A stretch of DNA of 64,000 nucleotides. Source: Paracoccus everestensis (GTDB taxonomy: Bacteria > Pseudomonadota > Alphaproteobacteria > Rhodobacterales > Rhodobacteraceae). Below, piece by piece: positions 44,961-54,586 of the stretch. Position numbers and translations under genes: made by a program. Within the stretch, counting starts at the first letter, position 1. Each line of letters opens with the position of its first letter. The DNA is taken from NCBI RefSeq assembly GCF_021491915.1, contig NZ_CP090836.1, positions 409,001 through 473,000 of the forward strand. The letters run 5' to 3'. The notes beneath the pieces were generated by a model. It was not told the origin of the DNA, made no database searches, and saw only the letters and a list, made by a program, of their open reading frames with translations.

Positions 44961-45563
44961 GTGACTGGAAGCGAGTTGCAGGCCTGCGTGATGCAACGGT
45001 GGTCGCCGCAGATCGGCGATCCGGGGGTGACGGGATGGCTGACGGTCCTGGCCTATGCATTGTGCGCGATGCTGGCCTTGGCCGTGTGGCGACGGCTGAA
45101 GGGTCAGCGGGGGCGCCTGTTCTGGGCGGTCCTGTCGCTGCTGCTGGTGGCGTTGGCCGTCAACAAGCAACTGGATCTGCAATCGGCTGTCACCGCCACC
45201 GGTAAATGCCTTGCCCGTGCGCAAGGGTGGTATGCGCAACGCCGCCTGATGCAGGCGCTGTTCATCGGCCTGATCGGAGGTTGCGCGCTTGCCTTGCTTT
45301 TGGGCCTGACGCTCAGCCTGTGGGGCAGGCTTCGCCAGAACCTGCTGGCCGCGACCGGACTGACCCTTGTGCTGTGTTACGTGGTGATCCGGGCCTTGAG
45401 CTTTCACCATTTCGACCGCCTGATCGGCACCCGGAACTTCGGTGTGACGAACAACTTCCTGTTCGAGAACGCCGGGCTGGTGCTGATCGCGGTCAATGCA
45501 GCCTGGCTGCTGTGGCGCAGGCGCAGACCGGCCCGGCGCAGCCAGGCCGCGTGGCCAGGCTGA
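44961..45563 (+). CDS. Membrane protein of unknown function between leuC and leuD
   Basis: 200 residues with five to six hydrophobic segments (about 20-42, 50-67, 95-118, 125-145, 165-185). Recognisable spots are [41 protein letters not shown] and [11 protein letters not shown]. Not related to isopropylmalate isomerase, although similar genes at this spot are often so named by position. GTG at 44961 has GAGGGG 9 bases upstream; ATG at 44991 is the alternative. It reads against both leu genes and so is not in their operon. Confidence 0.78.
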   Translation: MTGSELQACVMQRWSPQIGDPGVTGWLTVLAYALCAMLALAVWRRLKGQRGRLFWAVLSLLLVALAVNKQLDLQSAVTATGKCLARAQGWYAQRRLMQALFIGLIGGCALALLLGLTLSLWGRLRQNLLAATGLTLVLCYVVIRALSFHHFDRLIGTRNFGVTNNFLFENAGLVLIAVNAAWLLWRRRRPARRSQAAWPG

Positions 45564-45603
45564 GGGGGACGGCCGACACCGGGTTGCGCAGGGGCGGGCC
45601 ATT

Positions 45604-47040
45604 TCAGGCCGGTTCCCGCGCAAGCTCCCGTATATCGACAAGATGCCCGGCCACGCCTGCCGCCGCCGCCATGGCGGGCGACATCAGGTGCGTGCGACCC
45701 TTGTATCCCTGGCGGCCCTCGAAGTTGCGGTTGCTGGTGGCCGCGCAGCGTTCGCCGGGGGCCAACTGGTCCGGGTTCATGCCCAGGCACATCGAACAGC
45801 CCGCAAGGCGCCATTCGAAGCCCGCCTCCTTGAAGATCACGTCCAGCCCTTCTTCCTCGGCCTGGGCGCGCACAAGGCCCGATCCGGGAACGACCATGCC
45901 GCGCACCCCGGCCGCCAGCCTGCAGCCGCGCAGAACCTCGGCCGCGGCGCGCAGATCTTCGATCCGGCCGTTGGTGCAGGAACCGATGAAAACCGCGTCG
46001 ATGGCGATGTCGGTCAGCCGGGTGCCGGGGGTCAGGTCCATGTAATCCAGCGACCGGCGCGCGGCCTCGACCTTGCCGCCGGTGAAATCCGAAGGATCGG
46101 GAACGGTTGCGGTAATGGGCAGCGCGTCTTCGGGGGACGTGCCCCAGGTCACGGTGGGGGCGATATCCTCGCCGCGCAGGGTGACGACCTTGTCCCAATG
46201 CGCGTCGTCGTCGCTGTAAAGCGTCTTCCACCAGTTGACCGCAGCATCCCATTGCGCGCCCTTCGGCGCATGGGGGCGGCCCTTGACGTAATCGAAGGTC
46301 GTCTGGTCGGGCGCGATCAGGCCCGCGCGGGCGCCGCCTTCGATCGCCATGTTGCAGATGGTCATGCGGCCTTCCATGGACAGGCTGCGGATCGCCTCGC
46401 CACAGTATTCGATCACATGGCCGGTGCCGCCCGCCGTGCCGGTATGGCCGATGATCGCCAGAACCACGTCCTTGGCGGTAACGCCGGGTGCCAGGCGGCC
46501 CGTCACCTCGACCTTCATGTTCCGGGATTTCTTCTGGATCAGCGTCTGGGTGGCCAGGACGTGTTCCACCTCGGACGTGCCGATGCCGTGGGCCAGGGCG
46601 CCGAACGCCCCATGCGTGGCGGTATGGCTGTCGCCGCAGACGACCGTCATGCCGGGCAGGGTCCAGCCCTGTTCGGGTCCGACGATATGGACGATCCCTT
46701 GGCGGATGTCGTTGACCGGATAATAGACCACGCCGAATTCGCGGGCGTTGCGGTCAAGCGCATCGACCTGGATGCGCGACTCCTCGTTGTCGATGCCTTG
46801 TTCGCGGTCCCAGGTGGTCGGCACGTTGTGATCGGGCACGGCGATGGTGCGTTCGGGCGCGCGGACGGCGCGGCCGGTCATGCGCAGTCCTTCAAAGGCC
46901 TGCGGGCTGGTCACTTCGTGGACCAGATGCCGGTCGATATACAAAAGACAGGTGCCGTCATCCTGACGGTCGACGACATGGGCATCCCAGATCTTGTCGT
47001 AAAGCGTCCGCGGGGCGGCGGATTGGGGATCAAAGGTCAT
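45604..47040 (-). CDS. leuC: 3-isopropylmalate dehydratase large subunit
   Basis: 478 residues, aconitase family with a 4Fe-4S cluster. Cluster ligands: Cys in FIGSCTNGR and the CxxC of [12 protein letters not shown]. Other markers: [35 protein letters not shown] and [14 protein letters not shown]. Start at 47040 ([18 protein letters not shown]) matches the family. 40 bases from the convergent end of the membrane gene. Confidence 0.97.
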   Translation of the reverse strand: MTFDPQSAAPRTLYDKIWDAHVVDRQDDGTCLLYIDRHLVHEVTSPQAFEGLRMTGRAVRAPERTIAVPDHNVPTTWDREQGIDNEESRIQVDALDRNAREFGVVYYPVNDIRQGIVHIVGPEQGWTLPGMTVVCGDSHTATHGAFGALAHGIGTSEVEHVLATQTLIQKKSRNMKVEVTGRLAPGVTAKDVVLAIIGHTGTAGGTGHVIEYCGEAIRSLSMEGRMTICNMAIEGGARAGLIAPDQTTFDYVKGRPHAPKGAQWDAAVNWWKTLYSDDDAHWDKVVTLRGEDIAPTVTWGTSPEDALPITATVPDPSDFTGGKVEAARRSLDYMDLTPGTRLTDIAIDAVFIGSCTNGRIEDLRAAAEVLRGCRLAAGVRGMVVPGSGLVRAQAEEEGLDVIFKEAGFEWRLAGCSMCLGMNPDQLAPGERCAATSNRNFEGRQGYKGRTHLMSPAMAAAAGVAGHLVDIRELAREPA

Positions 47041-47259
47041 GGCTGCTTGGCTTTCGGCTGTGATGTGATCATGGCGGACAGGTCGGCTGCGGCAGGACCG
47101 CAGCCCGTCACAGTCGCGCCGTCACGCCGCGCGTTTCGCCGAAGAACCGCGAAGGCAGGCGCGCGCGGTCATGGATGTCGAAATAGATGAACCCGGACAT
47201 GGCCGATCTTTTATGCGTCTTTCGGCGTTGACGCAATATTGTCGCAGGCGAGGGGGGCC

Positions 47260-48615
47260 ATGGAGCCGGTCGGTCCAGACATCGTGGATGCCGCCCAAGG
47301 ATTATGGTCGCGCATTTCCCTGTTCCTCGAGATCATGATCCTGCCCGCCCGCTTGTACCAGCTGGCCGCCATTGCCGGGCTGATCCTGCTGTCCTGGCTC
47401 CTGGGCCGGATCGCGCTGCGGTTCTGGAACGCCTGGCTGCATGATCGCAGCGACTGGCCGAAATGGCGGCTGCGGCTGGGCGTGCTGATCGGGCGACGGA
47501 TGGGCCTGATGATCTTTGCGCTGCTGGCCTGGACCGTGGTCATCGTCATGCGAGAGATCACCTGGCCCTCGCGCAGCGCGCTGATCGCGCTTGCGGCATC
47601 CATCGCCTTGTCCTGGCTGGCGATCTTCTTCGTGGCACGGCTGATCGCCAACCGCTTCCTGCGCCGCATCGTCAGTTGGGCGGGCTGGATCTGGGTCACG
47701 CTGTTCCTGCTGGGCCTGACCGAGCCTGCGGGCGATTTCCTGGACAGCCTTGCCATCACCATTGGCGACTTGCGCCTGTCGGCCCTGACGGTCCTGAAGG
47801 CCCTTGTGGTGACCGGCCTGCTGATCGGCGGCGCGCGCGCCTTGTCGCGGCTGATCACCGGCAGGCTGGCGCGGAACGAAGACATTTCGCCCACGATGCG
47901 GGTGCTGACGGCCAAGCTGTTGCAGGTGGTTCTGTTCAGCCTGGCCGTCGTGGTCGGGCTGAAGGCCGTGGGCTTCGACCTGACCGGCCTTGCGGTCTTT
48001 TCCGGCGCGGTGGGCGTTGGCCTGGGCTTCGGGCTGCAGAAGGTCGTCTCGAACCTGGTGTCTGGGGTGATCATCCTGCTGGACAAGTCCATCAAGCCCG
48101 GCGACGTGATCAGCCTGGGCGACACCTTCGGCTGGATCGAGGAGCTTGGCGCCCGCTATGTCAGCGTGGTGACGCGCGACGGCAAGGAATACCTGATCCC
48201 GAACGAGGATCTGGTGACAGGCCAGGTCGTGAACTGGTCCCATACCAACAGCTTCGTGCGCCTGGATCTGCGATTCGGTGCATCCTATGGCGACGACCCG
48301 CACAGGGTCAGCGCCACGGCCATTGCCGCCGTCAAGACCGTGCCGCGCGTGCTGTCCGACCGGCAGGCGGTCTGCTGGGTCACGGGATTTGGCGACAATG
48401 CCGTGGATTATGTCCTGCGTTTCTGGATCGACGATGCCGCAAAAGGCCTGACCAACGTGCGCGGGCAGGTTTACCTGGCCTTGTGGGACGCGTTCAAGGA
48501 ACAGGGCATCACGCTGCCCTTTCCGCAGCGCGAGGTACGGCTTGTCAATCCGTCCTTGCGGGTCCAGATGGACGATCCGCCGCCCGACAATACGGAATCG
48601 GGCCGGGAACATTGA
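47260..48615 (+). CDS. MscS-family mechanosensitive channel
   Basis: 451 residues, longer than E. coli MscS. Several N-terminal membrane helices, then the pore-lining third helix and beta domain VGVGLGFGLQKVVSNLVSGVIILLDKSIKPGDVI, followed by the cytoplasmic cage domain (YLIPNEDLVTGQVVNWSH). Releases ions on hypo-osmotic shock. Start at 47260 with GAGGGGGG 2 bases upstream; an upstream start would add seven residues. Confidence 0.93.
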   Translation: MEPVGPDIVDAAQGLWSRISLFLEIMILPARLYQLAAIAGLILLSWLLGRIALRFWNAWLHDRSDWPKWRLRLGVLIGRRMGLMIFALLAWTVVIVMREITWPSRSALIALAASIALSWLAIFFVARLIANRFLRRIVSWAGWIWVTLFLLGLTEPAGDFLDSLAITIGDLRLSALTVLKALVVTGLLIGGARALSRLITGRLARNEDISPTMRVLTAKLLQVVLFSLAVVVGLKAVGFDLTGLAVFSGAVGVGLGFGLQKVVSNLVSGVIILLDKSIKPGDVISLGDTFGWIEELGARYVSVVTRDGKEYLIPNEDLVTGQVVNWSHTNSFVRLDLRFGASYGDDPHRVSATAIAAVKTVPRVLSDRQAVCWVTGFGDNAVDYVLRFWIDDAAKGLTNVRGQVYLALWDAFKEQGITLPFPQREVRLVNPSLRVQMDDPPPDNTESGREH

Positions 48616-48692
48616 GATGGCCTGAAAAGTTGCTATCTTTGATCCATCCCCTGCGCCGGGGGCGATCGGCGCGCTGACCGGAGGATTGAACC

Positions 48693-49115
48693 CTGTCACA
48701 AGACGTCTCGCCGGCCACGGGGCCGGCTGCGACCCCCGCGCCGCAGGATCTGACCAGCGACCAGATCCTTGCCCGCATCCTGTCCTCGCTTGACGACGAC
48801 AAGGCCGAGGACATCGTGACGATCGACCTGCGCGGACGGTCGGCCATGGCGGATCACATGGTGATCGCATCGGGCCGCAGCGCGCGCCAGGTGGGCGCCA
48901 TCGCCGAAAAGCTGGCCGACCGGATGAAGCAGGCGACCGGCCGCACCCCCCGGATCGAAGGCAAGGATACCGGCGACTGGGTGCTGATCGACACCGATGA
49001 TGTCATTGTCCATGTCTTCCGCCCCGAAGTTCGGGAATTCTATCAACTTGAAAAGTTGTGGATGCCTTCGGACGCGCTTGTCCGGGTGCGTGATCAGGCC
49101 CGCCCCGCGCATTAG
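48693..49115 (+). CDS. rsfS: Ribosomal silencing factor RsfS, CTG start
   Basis: 140 residues; binds L14 and blocks subunit joining in stationary phase. Core motifs DKAEDIVTIDLRGRSAMADHMVIASGRSARQV, DWVLIDTDDVIVHVFRPEVREFYQLEKLW are the full DUF143 signature. In frame, the only ATG is mid-domain and a GTG at 48816 would remove the N-terminal helix. A CTG at 48693 lies 8 bases after GGAGG and right after an in-frame TGA, so it is the best start. RlmH follows after 15 bases. Confidence 0.9.
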   Translation: MSQDVSPATGPAATPAPQDLTSDQILARILSSLDDDKAEDIVTIDLRGRSAMADHMVIASGRSARQVGAIAEKLADRMKQATGRTPRIEGKDTGDWVLIDTDDVIVHVFRPEVREFYQLEKLWMPSDALVRVRDQARPAH

Positions 49116-49130
49116 GCCGGGCAGGACGCC

Positions 49131-49598
49131 ATGCGGATCGACATCGCCGCGGTTGGCCGGCTGCGCAAAGGCCCCGAAGCGGCGATGGTTGCGGACTACC
49201 TCGACCGTTTCGCCAGGACCGGCCGCAGCCTTGGCCTGCCGCCCATCGCCATCCACGAGGTGGAAGACAAGCGCGGCGGCGGGATGGTGACCGAGGCCGA
49301 GTTGCTGGCGCGCGTCATCCCGCAGGGCGCTGCCCTGGTGATGATGGATGAAAGGGGCGAGCAGGCGACATCGCCGGAATTTGCACGTCGTCTGGCGGAC
49401 TGGCGCGACCAAGCCAAAGATCTCTGCTTCGTGATCGGCGGCGCGGATGGGCTGGATCCCCTGCTGCGCGCGCGCGCCGATTGGCAGATCAGCCTGGGCC
49501 GCATGGTCTGGCCGCATATGCTGGTGCGGGTGATGCTGGCCGAACAGTTGTACCGTGCCGCGACGATCCTGGCCGGATCGCCTTATCATCGCGAATGA
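49131..49598 (+). CDS. rlmH: 23S rRNA pseudouridine(1915) N3-methyltransferase RlmH
   Basis: 155 residues, SPOUT-class enzyme methylating a pseudouridine in helix 69 of 23S rRNA. [14 protein letters not shown] start, [11 protein letters not shown] knot loop, and the [34 protein letters not shown] C terminus are diagnostic. Paired with rsfS as in most bacteria. Confidence 0.97.
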   Translation: [155 protein letters not shown]

Positions 49599-49613
49599 AG
49601 GTGGCGACAGGTT

Positions 49614-49735
49614 GGGGGGCTGCCGCCCCCTCTTGGCCTGCGGCCAATTCACCCGGGCGGATATTTGGGCCAAGATGAATCCGCTTTGCTTCACTTTGGC
49701 GTAAATATCCCGGGGGTCCGGGGTCTGGCCCCCGG
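49614..49735. repeat. Nested intergenic inverted-repeat element
   Basis: The 198-base gap between rlmH and gpmI is built of hairpins: GGGGGC-TGCC-GCCCCC (49615-49630), TTGGCC-TGC-GGCCAA (49633-49647), an outer pair GGATATTT (49659-49666) with AAATATCC (49703-49710), and CCGGGGG (49710-49716) with CCCCCGG (49729-49735). Very similar G/C-rich plus GATATTT intergenic modules are common in Rhodobacteraceae chromosomes (recalled, not searched). No T-run; could end rlmH transcription or be a REP-like element. Confidence 0.6.
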
Positions 49736-49796
49736 CCTTTCGGTTGCCGCAACCGCCGCGCCCGCGTAACAAGGCGCAAATCATCCGAGGGGCGAT

Positions 49797-51314
49797 ATGA
49801 CGAAACCTGTGGTCCTGTGCATTCTTGACGGGTGGGGCATATCCGACCGGCCCGAACAAAGCGCGCCGGACCAGGCGGAGACGCCGAATTTCGACCGGCT
49901 GATGCGCACCTGCCCCCATGCGACACTGACGACCTTTGGTCCCGACGTGGGCCTGCCGCGCGGACAGATGGGCAATTCCGAGGTGGGCCACACCAATATC
50001 GGCGCGGGCCGGGTTGTTGCCATGGATCTGGGCCAGATCGACCTGGCGATCGAGAATGGCAGCTTTGTGGGCAACGACAGCCTGATCCGCTTTGTCGAAC
50101 GGCTGCGCGCGACGGGCGGGACCGCGCATCTGATGGGCATCGTGTCCGACGGCGGCGTGCATGGCCATGTTGTTCATGTCCAGGCCGCCATTCGCGCAAT
50201 TGCGGCGGCGGGCGTGCCCGTTGTGCTGCACGCCATCACGGATGGGCGTGACGTGCCGCCGCAATCGGCCATGGGTTTCATCACCGAATTGCAGGGCAGC
50301 CTGCCCGAAGGCGCTCGGATCGGCACCGTGATCGGGCGATATTACGCGATGGATCGCGACAATCGCTGGGAACGGATCGAGCGCGCCTATCGGGCAATCA
50401 TCGCCGGGCAGGGAGAACCCGCGCTGTCCGCCGATCTGGCCGTCACTGTGGCTTACGGGCGCGGGGAAACCGATGAATTCATCCCTCCCTTCGTCATCGA
50501 CGGGTACAACGGTGCGATGGATGGGGACGGGTTCTTCTGCCTCAACTTCCGGGCCGACCGGGCGCGGGAAATTCTGACGGCGCTTGCGGATCCGACGTTC
50601 ACCGAATTCGACAACAATGACCGCCCCGCATGGGCCGCGCTGCTTGGCATGGTCGACTACAGCACCCGGCATGACGAGTACATGACCGCCGCCTATCCCA
50701 AGCGCCAGGTGGTCAACACGCTGGGCGCCTGGGTCGCAAGCCATGGCCTGCGCCAGTTCCGCCTGGCGGAAACCGAGAAATACCCCCATGTCACTTTTTT
50801 CCTGAACGGCGGCAAGGAATCGCCCGAACCGGGCGAGGATCGATTCATGCCCGCCAGCCCCAAGGTCGCGACCTATGACCTGGCCCCCGAAATGGCCGCG
50901 GAGGAGGTTGCCGATAAACTGGTCGAGGTGATCGGCGCGGGCTATGACCTGGTCGTGGTGAACTTCGCCAATCCCGACATGGTGGGCCATACCGGCAACC
51001 TGCCCGCCGCCATCCTGGCCTGCGAGGCCGTGGATCGCGGCCTGGGCCGGATGCTGGCGGCCTTGGACCGCGCAGGCGGCGCGGCGGTGATCTGTGCCGA
51101 TCACGGCAATTGCGAAACCACCATCGACCCCGTGACAGGGGGGGCGCATACAGCCCATACCACCAACCCGGTGCCGGTGATCGTCTATGGCGGTCCCCCT
51201 GGCGCGCATCTGCGCAACGGCAGGCTGGCCGATCTGGCCCCCACGGTGTTGCAGCTGATGGGCCTGGACAAGCCCGCCGAGATGACCGGCACCAGCCTGA
51301 TCGTGACCGCATGA
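49797..51314 (+). CDS. gpmI: 2,3-bisphosphoglycerate-independent phosphoglycerate mutase
   Basis: 505 residues, alkaline-phosphatase superfamily; interconverts 3- and 2-phosphoglycerate using two Mn2+. The phosphoryl-acceptor Ser is in PRGQMGNSEVGHTNIGAGR near residue 61; VSDGGVHGHVVH, NFANPDMVGHTGN and ICADHGNCETT hold metal ligands. Stop overlaps the envC start (ATGA at 51311-51314). Confidence 0.97.
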   Translation: MTKPVVLCILDGWGISDRPEQSAPDQAETPNFDRLMRTCPHATLTTFGPDVGLPRGQMGNSEVGHTNIGAGRVVAMDLGQIDLAIENGSFVGNDSLIRFVERLRATGGTAHLMGIVSDGGVHGHVVHVQAAIRAIAAAGVPVVLHAITDGRDVPPQSAMGFITELQGSLPEGARIGTVIGRYYAMDRDNRWERIERAYRAIIAGQGEPALSADLAVTVAYGRGETDEFIPPFVIDGYNGAMDGDGFFCLNFRADRAREILTALADPTFTEFDNNDRPAWAALLGMVDYSTRHDEYMTAAYPKRQVVNTLGAWVASHGLRQFRLAETEKYPHVTFFLNGGKESPEPGEDRFMPASPKVATYDLAPEMAAEEVADKLVEVIGAGYDLVVVNFANPDMVGHTGNLPAAILACEAVDRGLGRMLAALDRAGGAAVICADHGNCETTIDPVTGGAHTAHTTNPVPVIVYGGPPGAHLRNGRLADLAPTVLQLMGLDKPAEMTGTSLIVTA

Positions 51315-52489
51315 AGATATTTCTGCCCTTGGCGCTTGCCGCCCTGATCGCCGCCGCGCCTCTGTCGGCGCAGGACGTGCAACCATCGGTCACCGCCGCC
51401 GTGGCCGAGGCGCAGGACGCCGCCGCCCAGCTGCGCGCCGCCGTGGCCAAGCTGGCCGACGCGGTGTCCGCCGATGACCAGGTCGTCGCCTTGACCGAGG
51501 TGATCCGGGGTTACGAACAGGGCCTGTCCGCCCTGCGCGACGGGTTGCGCCAGGCCAGTGCCCGCGAAGCCGAGCTGCGCGCCCGCTTCGAATCGCAGCG
51601 CGGCCGGCTGGCTTCGGTCCTGGGGGCCATGACGGCGCTGCAGCAGGCGCCGGAAACCACCATGCTGCTGCATCCGGCGGGCGCGCTTGCCACGGCGCGG
51701 TCGGGCATGGTCCTGGCCGATGTCACCCCAGGCCTGCGGGCCGAGGCGGAACGGCTGCAGGACGACCTGGAGGAAATCGCCACGGTGCGTGACTTGCAGG
51801 CGGGTGCCGCGCAGATGCTGGGTGCGGGGCTTGCCTCGGTCCAGGAAGCGCGCCGGTTGCTGGCAAGCGCCGTCACCGACAGGTCCAGCCTGCCCATCCG
51901 ATACGCCGACGCGCCTGCGGAAATGCAAAAGCTGCGCGATGCGGCGCAGTCGCTGGACGAATTCGCCACGGGGGTCGCCAGTATCCAGATGGACGTCGGC
52001 CCCCCGCTACAGGATTTCGAGGGCGCGCGCGGCGCCCTGCCCCTGCCGGTGGTGGGCACCATCCTGCGTCTTTACGACCAGCCCGACGCGGCGGGCGTCG
52101 AACGGCCCGGCTGGGTGATCGCCACGCCCCCAGCGGCACTTGTCACCACGCCCTGGTCCGCCACCATCCGGTATCGCGGTCCGCTGCTGGATTACGGCAA
52201 TGTGATGATCCTCGAGCCCGCGCGCGGTTATCTTCTGGTCTTCGCGGGGATGTCGCAGGTGTTCGGAGAAGTTGGCGACGTGCTGCAAGCGGGCGATCCG
52301 ATCGGCCTGATGGGCGGGACCGAGGCGTCGGCGCAGGAATTCGGCGCGCAATTCGTTACCGATGCCGCCATCGGCGGCAATGGGGGACGGACCGAATCCC
52401 TGTATCTGGAAGTGCGCAAGGGACAGGAAACTCTGGACCCGGCGGAATGGTTCGTGCTGAATCCCGTCGTGGAGCCTGAACAGGATTGA
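51311..52489 (+). CDS. EnvC-like murein hydrolase activator
   Basis: 392 residues. Signal peptide (IFLPLALAALIAAAPLSAQ), long coiled coil (about 25-225, Ala/Gln/Glu/Arg-rich), and a C-terminal LytM domain (about 250-380: YRGPLLDYGNVMILEPARGYLLVFAGMSQVFGEVGDVL and ESLYLEVRKGQETLDPAEWF). The zinc-binding His residues of active LytM are not seen, as in EnvC, which activates amidases at the division site rather than cutting itself. Start overlaps gpmI. Confidence 0.9.
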   Translation: MKIFLPLALAALIAAAPLSAQDVQPSVTAAVAEAQDAAAQLRAAVAKLADAVSADDQVVALTEVIRGYEQGLSALRDGLRQASAREAELRARFESQRGRLASVLGAMTALQQAPETTMLLHPAGALATARSGMVLADVTPGLRAEAERLQDDLEEIATVRDLQAGAAQMLGAGLASVQEARRLLASAVTDRSSLPIRYADAPAEMQKLRDAAQSLDEFATGVASIQMDVGPPLQDFEGARGALPLPVVGTILRLYDQPDAAGVERPGWVIATPPAALVTTPWSATIRYRGPLLDYGNVMILEPARGYLLVFAGMSQVFGEVGDVLQAGDPIGLMGGTEASAQEFGAQFVTDAAIGGNGGRTESLYLEVRKGQETLDPAEWFVLNPVVEPEQD

Positions 52490-52506
52490 AGGCAGGAAAG
52501 GCCGTC

Positions 52507-53937
52507 ATGAAACATTATCTGATCGCAGGCGTGGGCGGTGTTCTGGCCGGTGCGCTTCTGACCACCCAGATCGCCGGGCCGCTGGTGGCGCAGGAAACCG
52601 GCAGCAATGCCTCGATCTATGAACAGCTTGAACTGTTCGGGAACGTCTTCGAACGCGTCCGCGCCGATTATGTCGAGGCGCCCGACGACAAGGAACTGAT
52701 CGAGGCCGCGATCAACGGAATGCTGACCTCGCTCGATCCGCATTCCTCCTTTCTGTCGGCCAGCGATTACGAGGACATGCAGACCCAGACCCGCGGCAGC
52801 TTCGGCGGCCTGGGGATCGAGGTCAGTCAGGAAGAAGGCCTGGTCAAGGTCGTCTCCCCCATCGACGACACGCCCGCCGCGCAGGCGGGGGTCAAGACGG
52901 GCGATTTCATCACCCATGTGAACGGCGAATCGCTGATGGGGCTGACGCTGGATCAGGCGGTGGACATGATGCGCGGCCCCATCGGGTCCGAGATCACCGT
53001 CACGATCCTGCGAGAAGGCGAGACCGAGCCGTTCGATCTGACCATGACGCGCGACACGATCAAGCTGACCGTGGTGAAGACCCGGATCGAGGGGAAATCG
53101 GTCGTGCTGCGCGTGTCCACCTTCAACGACGAAACCTATGACACGCTGAAGTCCGAACTGGACAAGGCCGTGGCCGAGGCGGGCGGCATCGACAAGGTGA
53201 CGGGCTTCGTGCTGGATTTGCGCAACAATCCCGGCGGGCTGCTGAACCAGGCGATCAGCGTGTCCGATGCCTTCCTGGACGCGGGCGAGATCGTGTCCAC
53301 CCGTGGCCGCAACCCCGAGGAAAGCGAACGCTGGAACGCCGAGGACGGCGATCTGGCCCAGGGCAAGCCGATGGTCGTGCTGACGAATGGCGGTTCGGCC
53401 AGCGCGTCGGAAATCGTCGCGGGCGCCTTGCAGGATCACCGCCGCGCCATCGTGGTGGGTGAAAAGACCTTCGGCAAGGGATCAGTCCAGACTGTCATGC
53501 CGGTGACGGCCGAAAGCGCCATCCGTCTGACCACCGCGCGCTACTACACGCCGTCGGGCCGGTCGATCCAGTCGCTGGGCATCCAGCCCGACATCTTGGT
53601 GGCCCAGCCCACGCCCCCCGCCACGCCAGAGGACGAGGAGGAAGGCCCCCGCACGCAATCGAACTTCGGCCGGTCCGAAGCTGACCTGCGCGGCGCGCTG
53701 AACAACGATTCGGTCAGCGACGACGAAAAGAAACAGATTGAGGACGAGGCCGCCGAGGTCGAGGCCACCGCGAAGCTGCGCGAGGAGGATTACCAGCTGG
53801 CCTATGCCGTGGATATCCTCAAGGGTCTGGCTGCGGTCGATTTCCAGGCGGGCCAGGTGCCTGCCGCCGCCACCCCCGCCGTGACGGGCGAAGGGTCGGG
53901 GACCGAGGGGACCGGGGCCGCCAAGACGAATGGCTGA
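52507..53937 (+). CDS. ctpA: Carboxyl-terminal processing protease (S41)
   Basis: 476 residues. N-terminal signal or anchor ([24 protein letters not shown]), PDZ domain at about 90-180 ([32 protein letters not shown]), catalytic core with [13 protein letters not shown], nucleophile Ser in [17 protein letters not shown] near residue 299 and Lys in [14 protein letters not shown]-terminal region is acidic and Thr/Ala/Gly-rich. Periplasmic processing protease. ATG at 52507 follows AGGAAAGG; the upstream TTG is less likely. Overlaps rppH by 8 bases. Confidence 0.95.
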   Translation: MKHYLIAGVGGVLAGALLTTQIAGPLVAQETGSNASIYEQLELFGNVFERVRADYVEAPDDKELIEAAINGMLTSLDPHSSFLSASDYEDMQTQTRGSFGGLGIEVSQEEGLVKVVSPIDDTPAAQAGVKTGDFITHVNGESLMGLTLDQAVDMMRGPIGSEITVTILREGETEPFDLTMTRDTIKLTVVKTRIEGKSVVLRVSTFNDETYDTLKSELDKAVAEAGGIDKVTGFVLDLRNNPGGLLNQAISVSDAFLDAGEIVSTRGRNPEESERWNAEDGDLAQGKPMVVLTNGGSASASEIVAGALQDHRRAIVVGEKTFGKGSVQTVMPVTAESAIRLTTARYYTPSGRSIQSLGIQPDILVAQPTPPATPEDEEEGPRTQSNFGRSEADLRGALNNDSVSDDEKKQIEDEAAEVEATAKLREEDYQLAYAVDILKGLAAVDFQAGQVPAAATPAVTGEGSGTEGTGAAKTNG

Positions 53938-54421
53938 TGCGGAACGGACGGGGCCGGGCGGGCTGCCTTACCGGCCCTGCGCGGGCGTGGTGCTGATCAA
54001 CGCTGAAGGCTTGATCTTCGCAGGCCAGCGGATCGACACCCAGGGTGCCTGGCAGATGCCTCAGGGCGGCATAGACGAGGGCGAGGATCCCCGTCAGGCC
54101 GCCCTGCGCGAACTGGTCGAGGAAACCGGCGTTTCCCCGGACAAGGTGCAGGTCCTGGCCGAAACCCCCGGCTGGGTCTATTACGACCTGCCGCCCGAAT
54201 TGCTGGGCAAGGTCTGGAAGGGCCGCTATGGCGGTCAGCGCCAGAAATGGGTGCTGATGCGGTTCCTGGGCCAGGACGCAGACATCCGCATCGACACGGA
54301 TCACCCCGAATTCCGGGAATGGCGGTGGATGCCTGCGGCGGCGCTGCTGGAAAACATCGTGCCCTTCAAGCGCGGAGTCTATGAGGAGGTGCTTGGGGCG
54401 TTTCCGGAATGGCTGCGGTAG
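53930..54421 (+). CDS. rppH: RNA pyrophosphohydrolase
   Basis: 163 residues. Nudix box [23 protein letters not shown] is complete, preceded by [12 protein letters not shown] and followed by [15 protein letters not shown], typical of RppH. Removes pyrophosphate from 5' ends of mRNA to start RNase E-dependent decay. Overlaps ctpA. Confidence 0.95.
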   Translation: MADAERTGPGGLPYRPCAGVVLINAEGLIFAGQRIDTQGAWQMPQGGIDEGEDPRQAALRELVEETGVSPDKVQVLAETPGWVYYDLPPELLGKVWKGRYGGQRQKWVLMRFLGQDADIRIDTDHPEFREWRWMPAAALLENIVPFKRGVYEEVLGAFPEWLR

Positions 54422-54586
54422 GCCTTGTGCAAGGCAAAAGCTGCCAAGCGGACTTTCCCATTCCGCTGGATCATTGCCACGATCTTTCCGAGCGGCCCCA
54501 GTGTCCAGACAGCTGCGCCTTGCCAATTGCTTCCACAGCGAAGAACCAGCGGGATTGGCGGTGACCTTGGTCTGGGACAGCCGTTT

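Noticed and set aside
44961..45563. Reading the gene between leuC and leuD as an isopropylmalate isomerase
   Set aside because: The product is a multi-helix membrane protein without any aconitase-fold motif; the name would come from position alone.
47108..47200. 30-codon minus-strand open frame upstream of leuC (starts MSGFIYFDIHDR), possible leader peptide
   Set aside because: No ribosome-binding site, only two Leu codons and no attenuator-like hairpin, so a leucine leader is not supported. Too short to judge otherwise.
48696..51386. About 900-codon open frame antisense to rsfS, rlmH and gpmI
   Set aside because: Crosses three highly conserved genes; no protein family recognisable.
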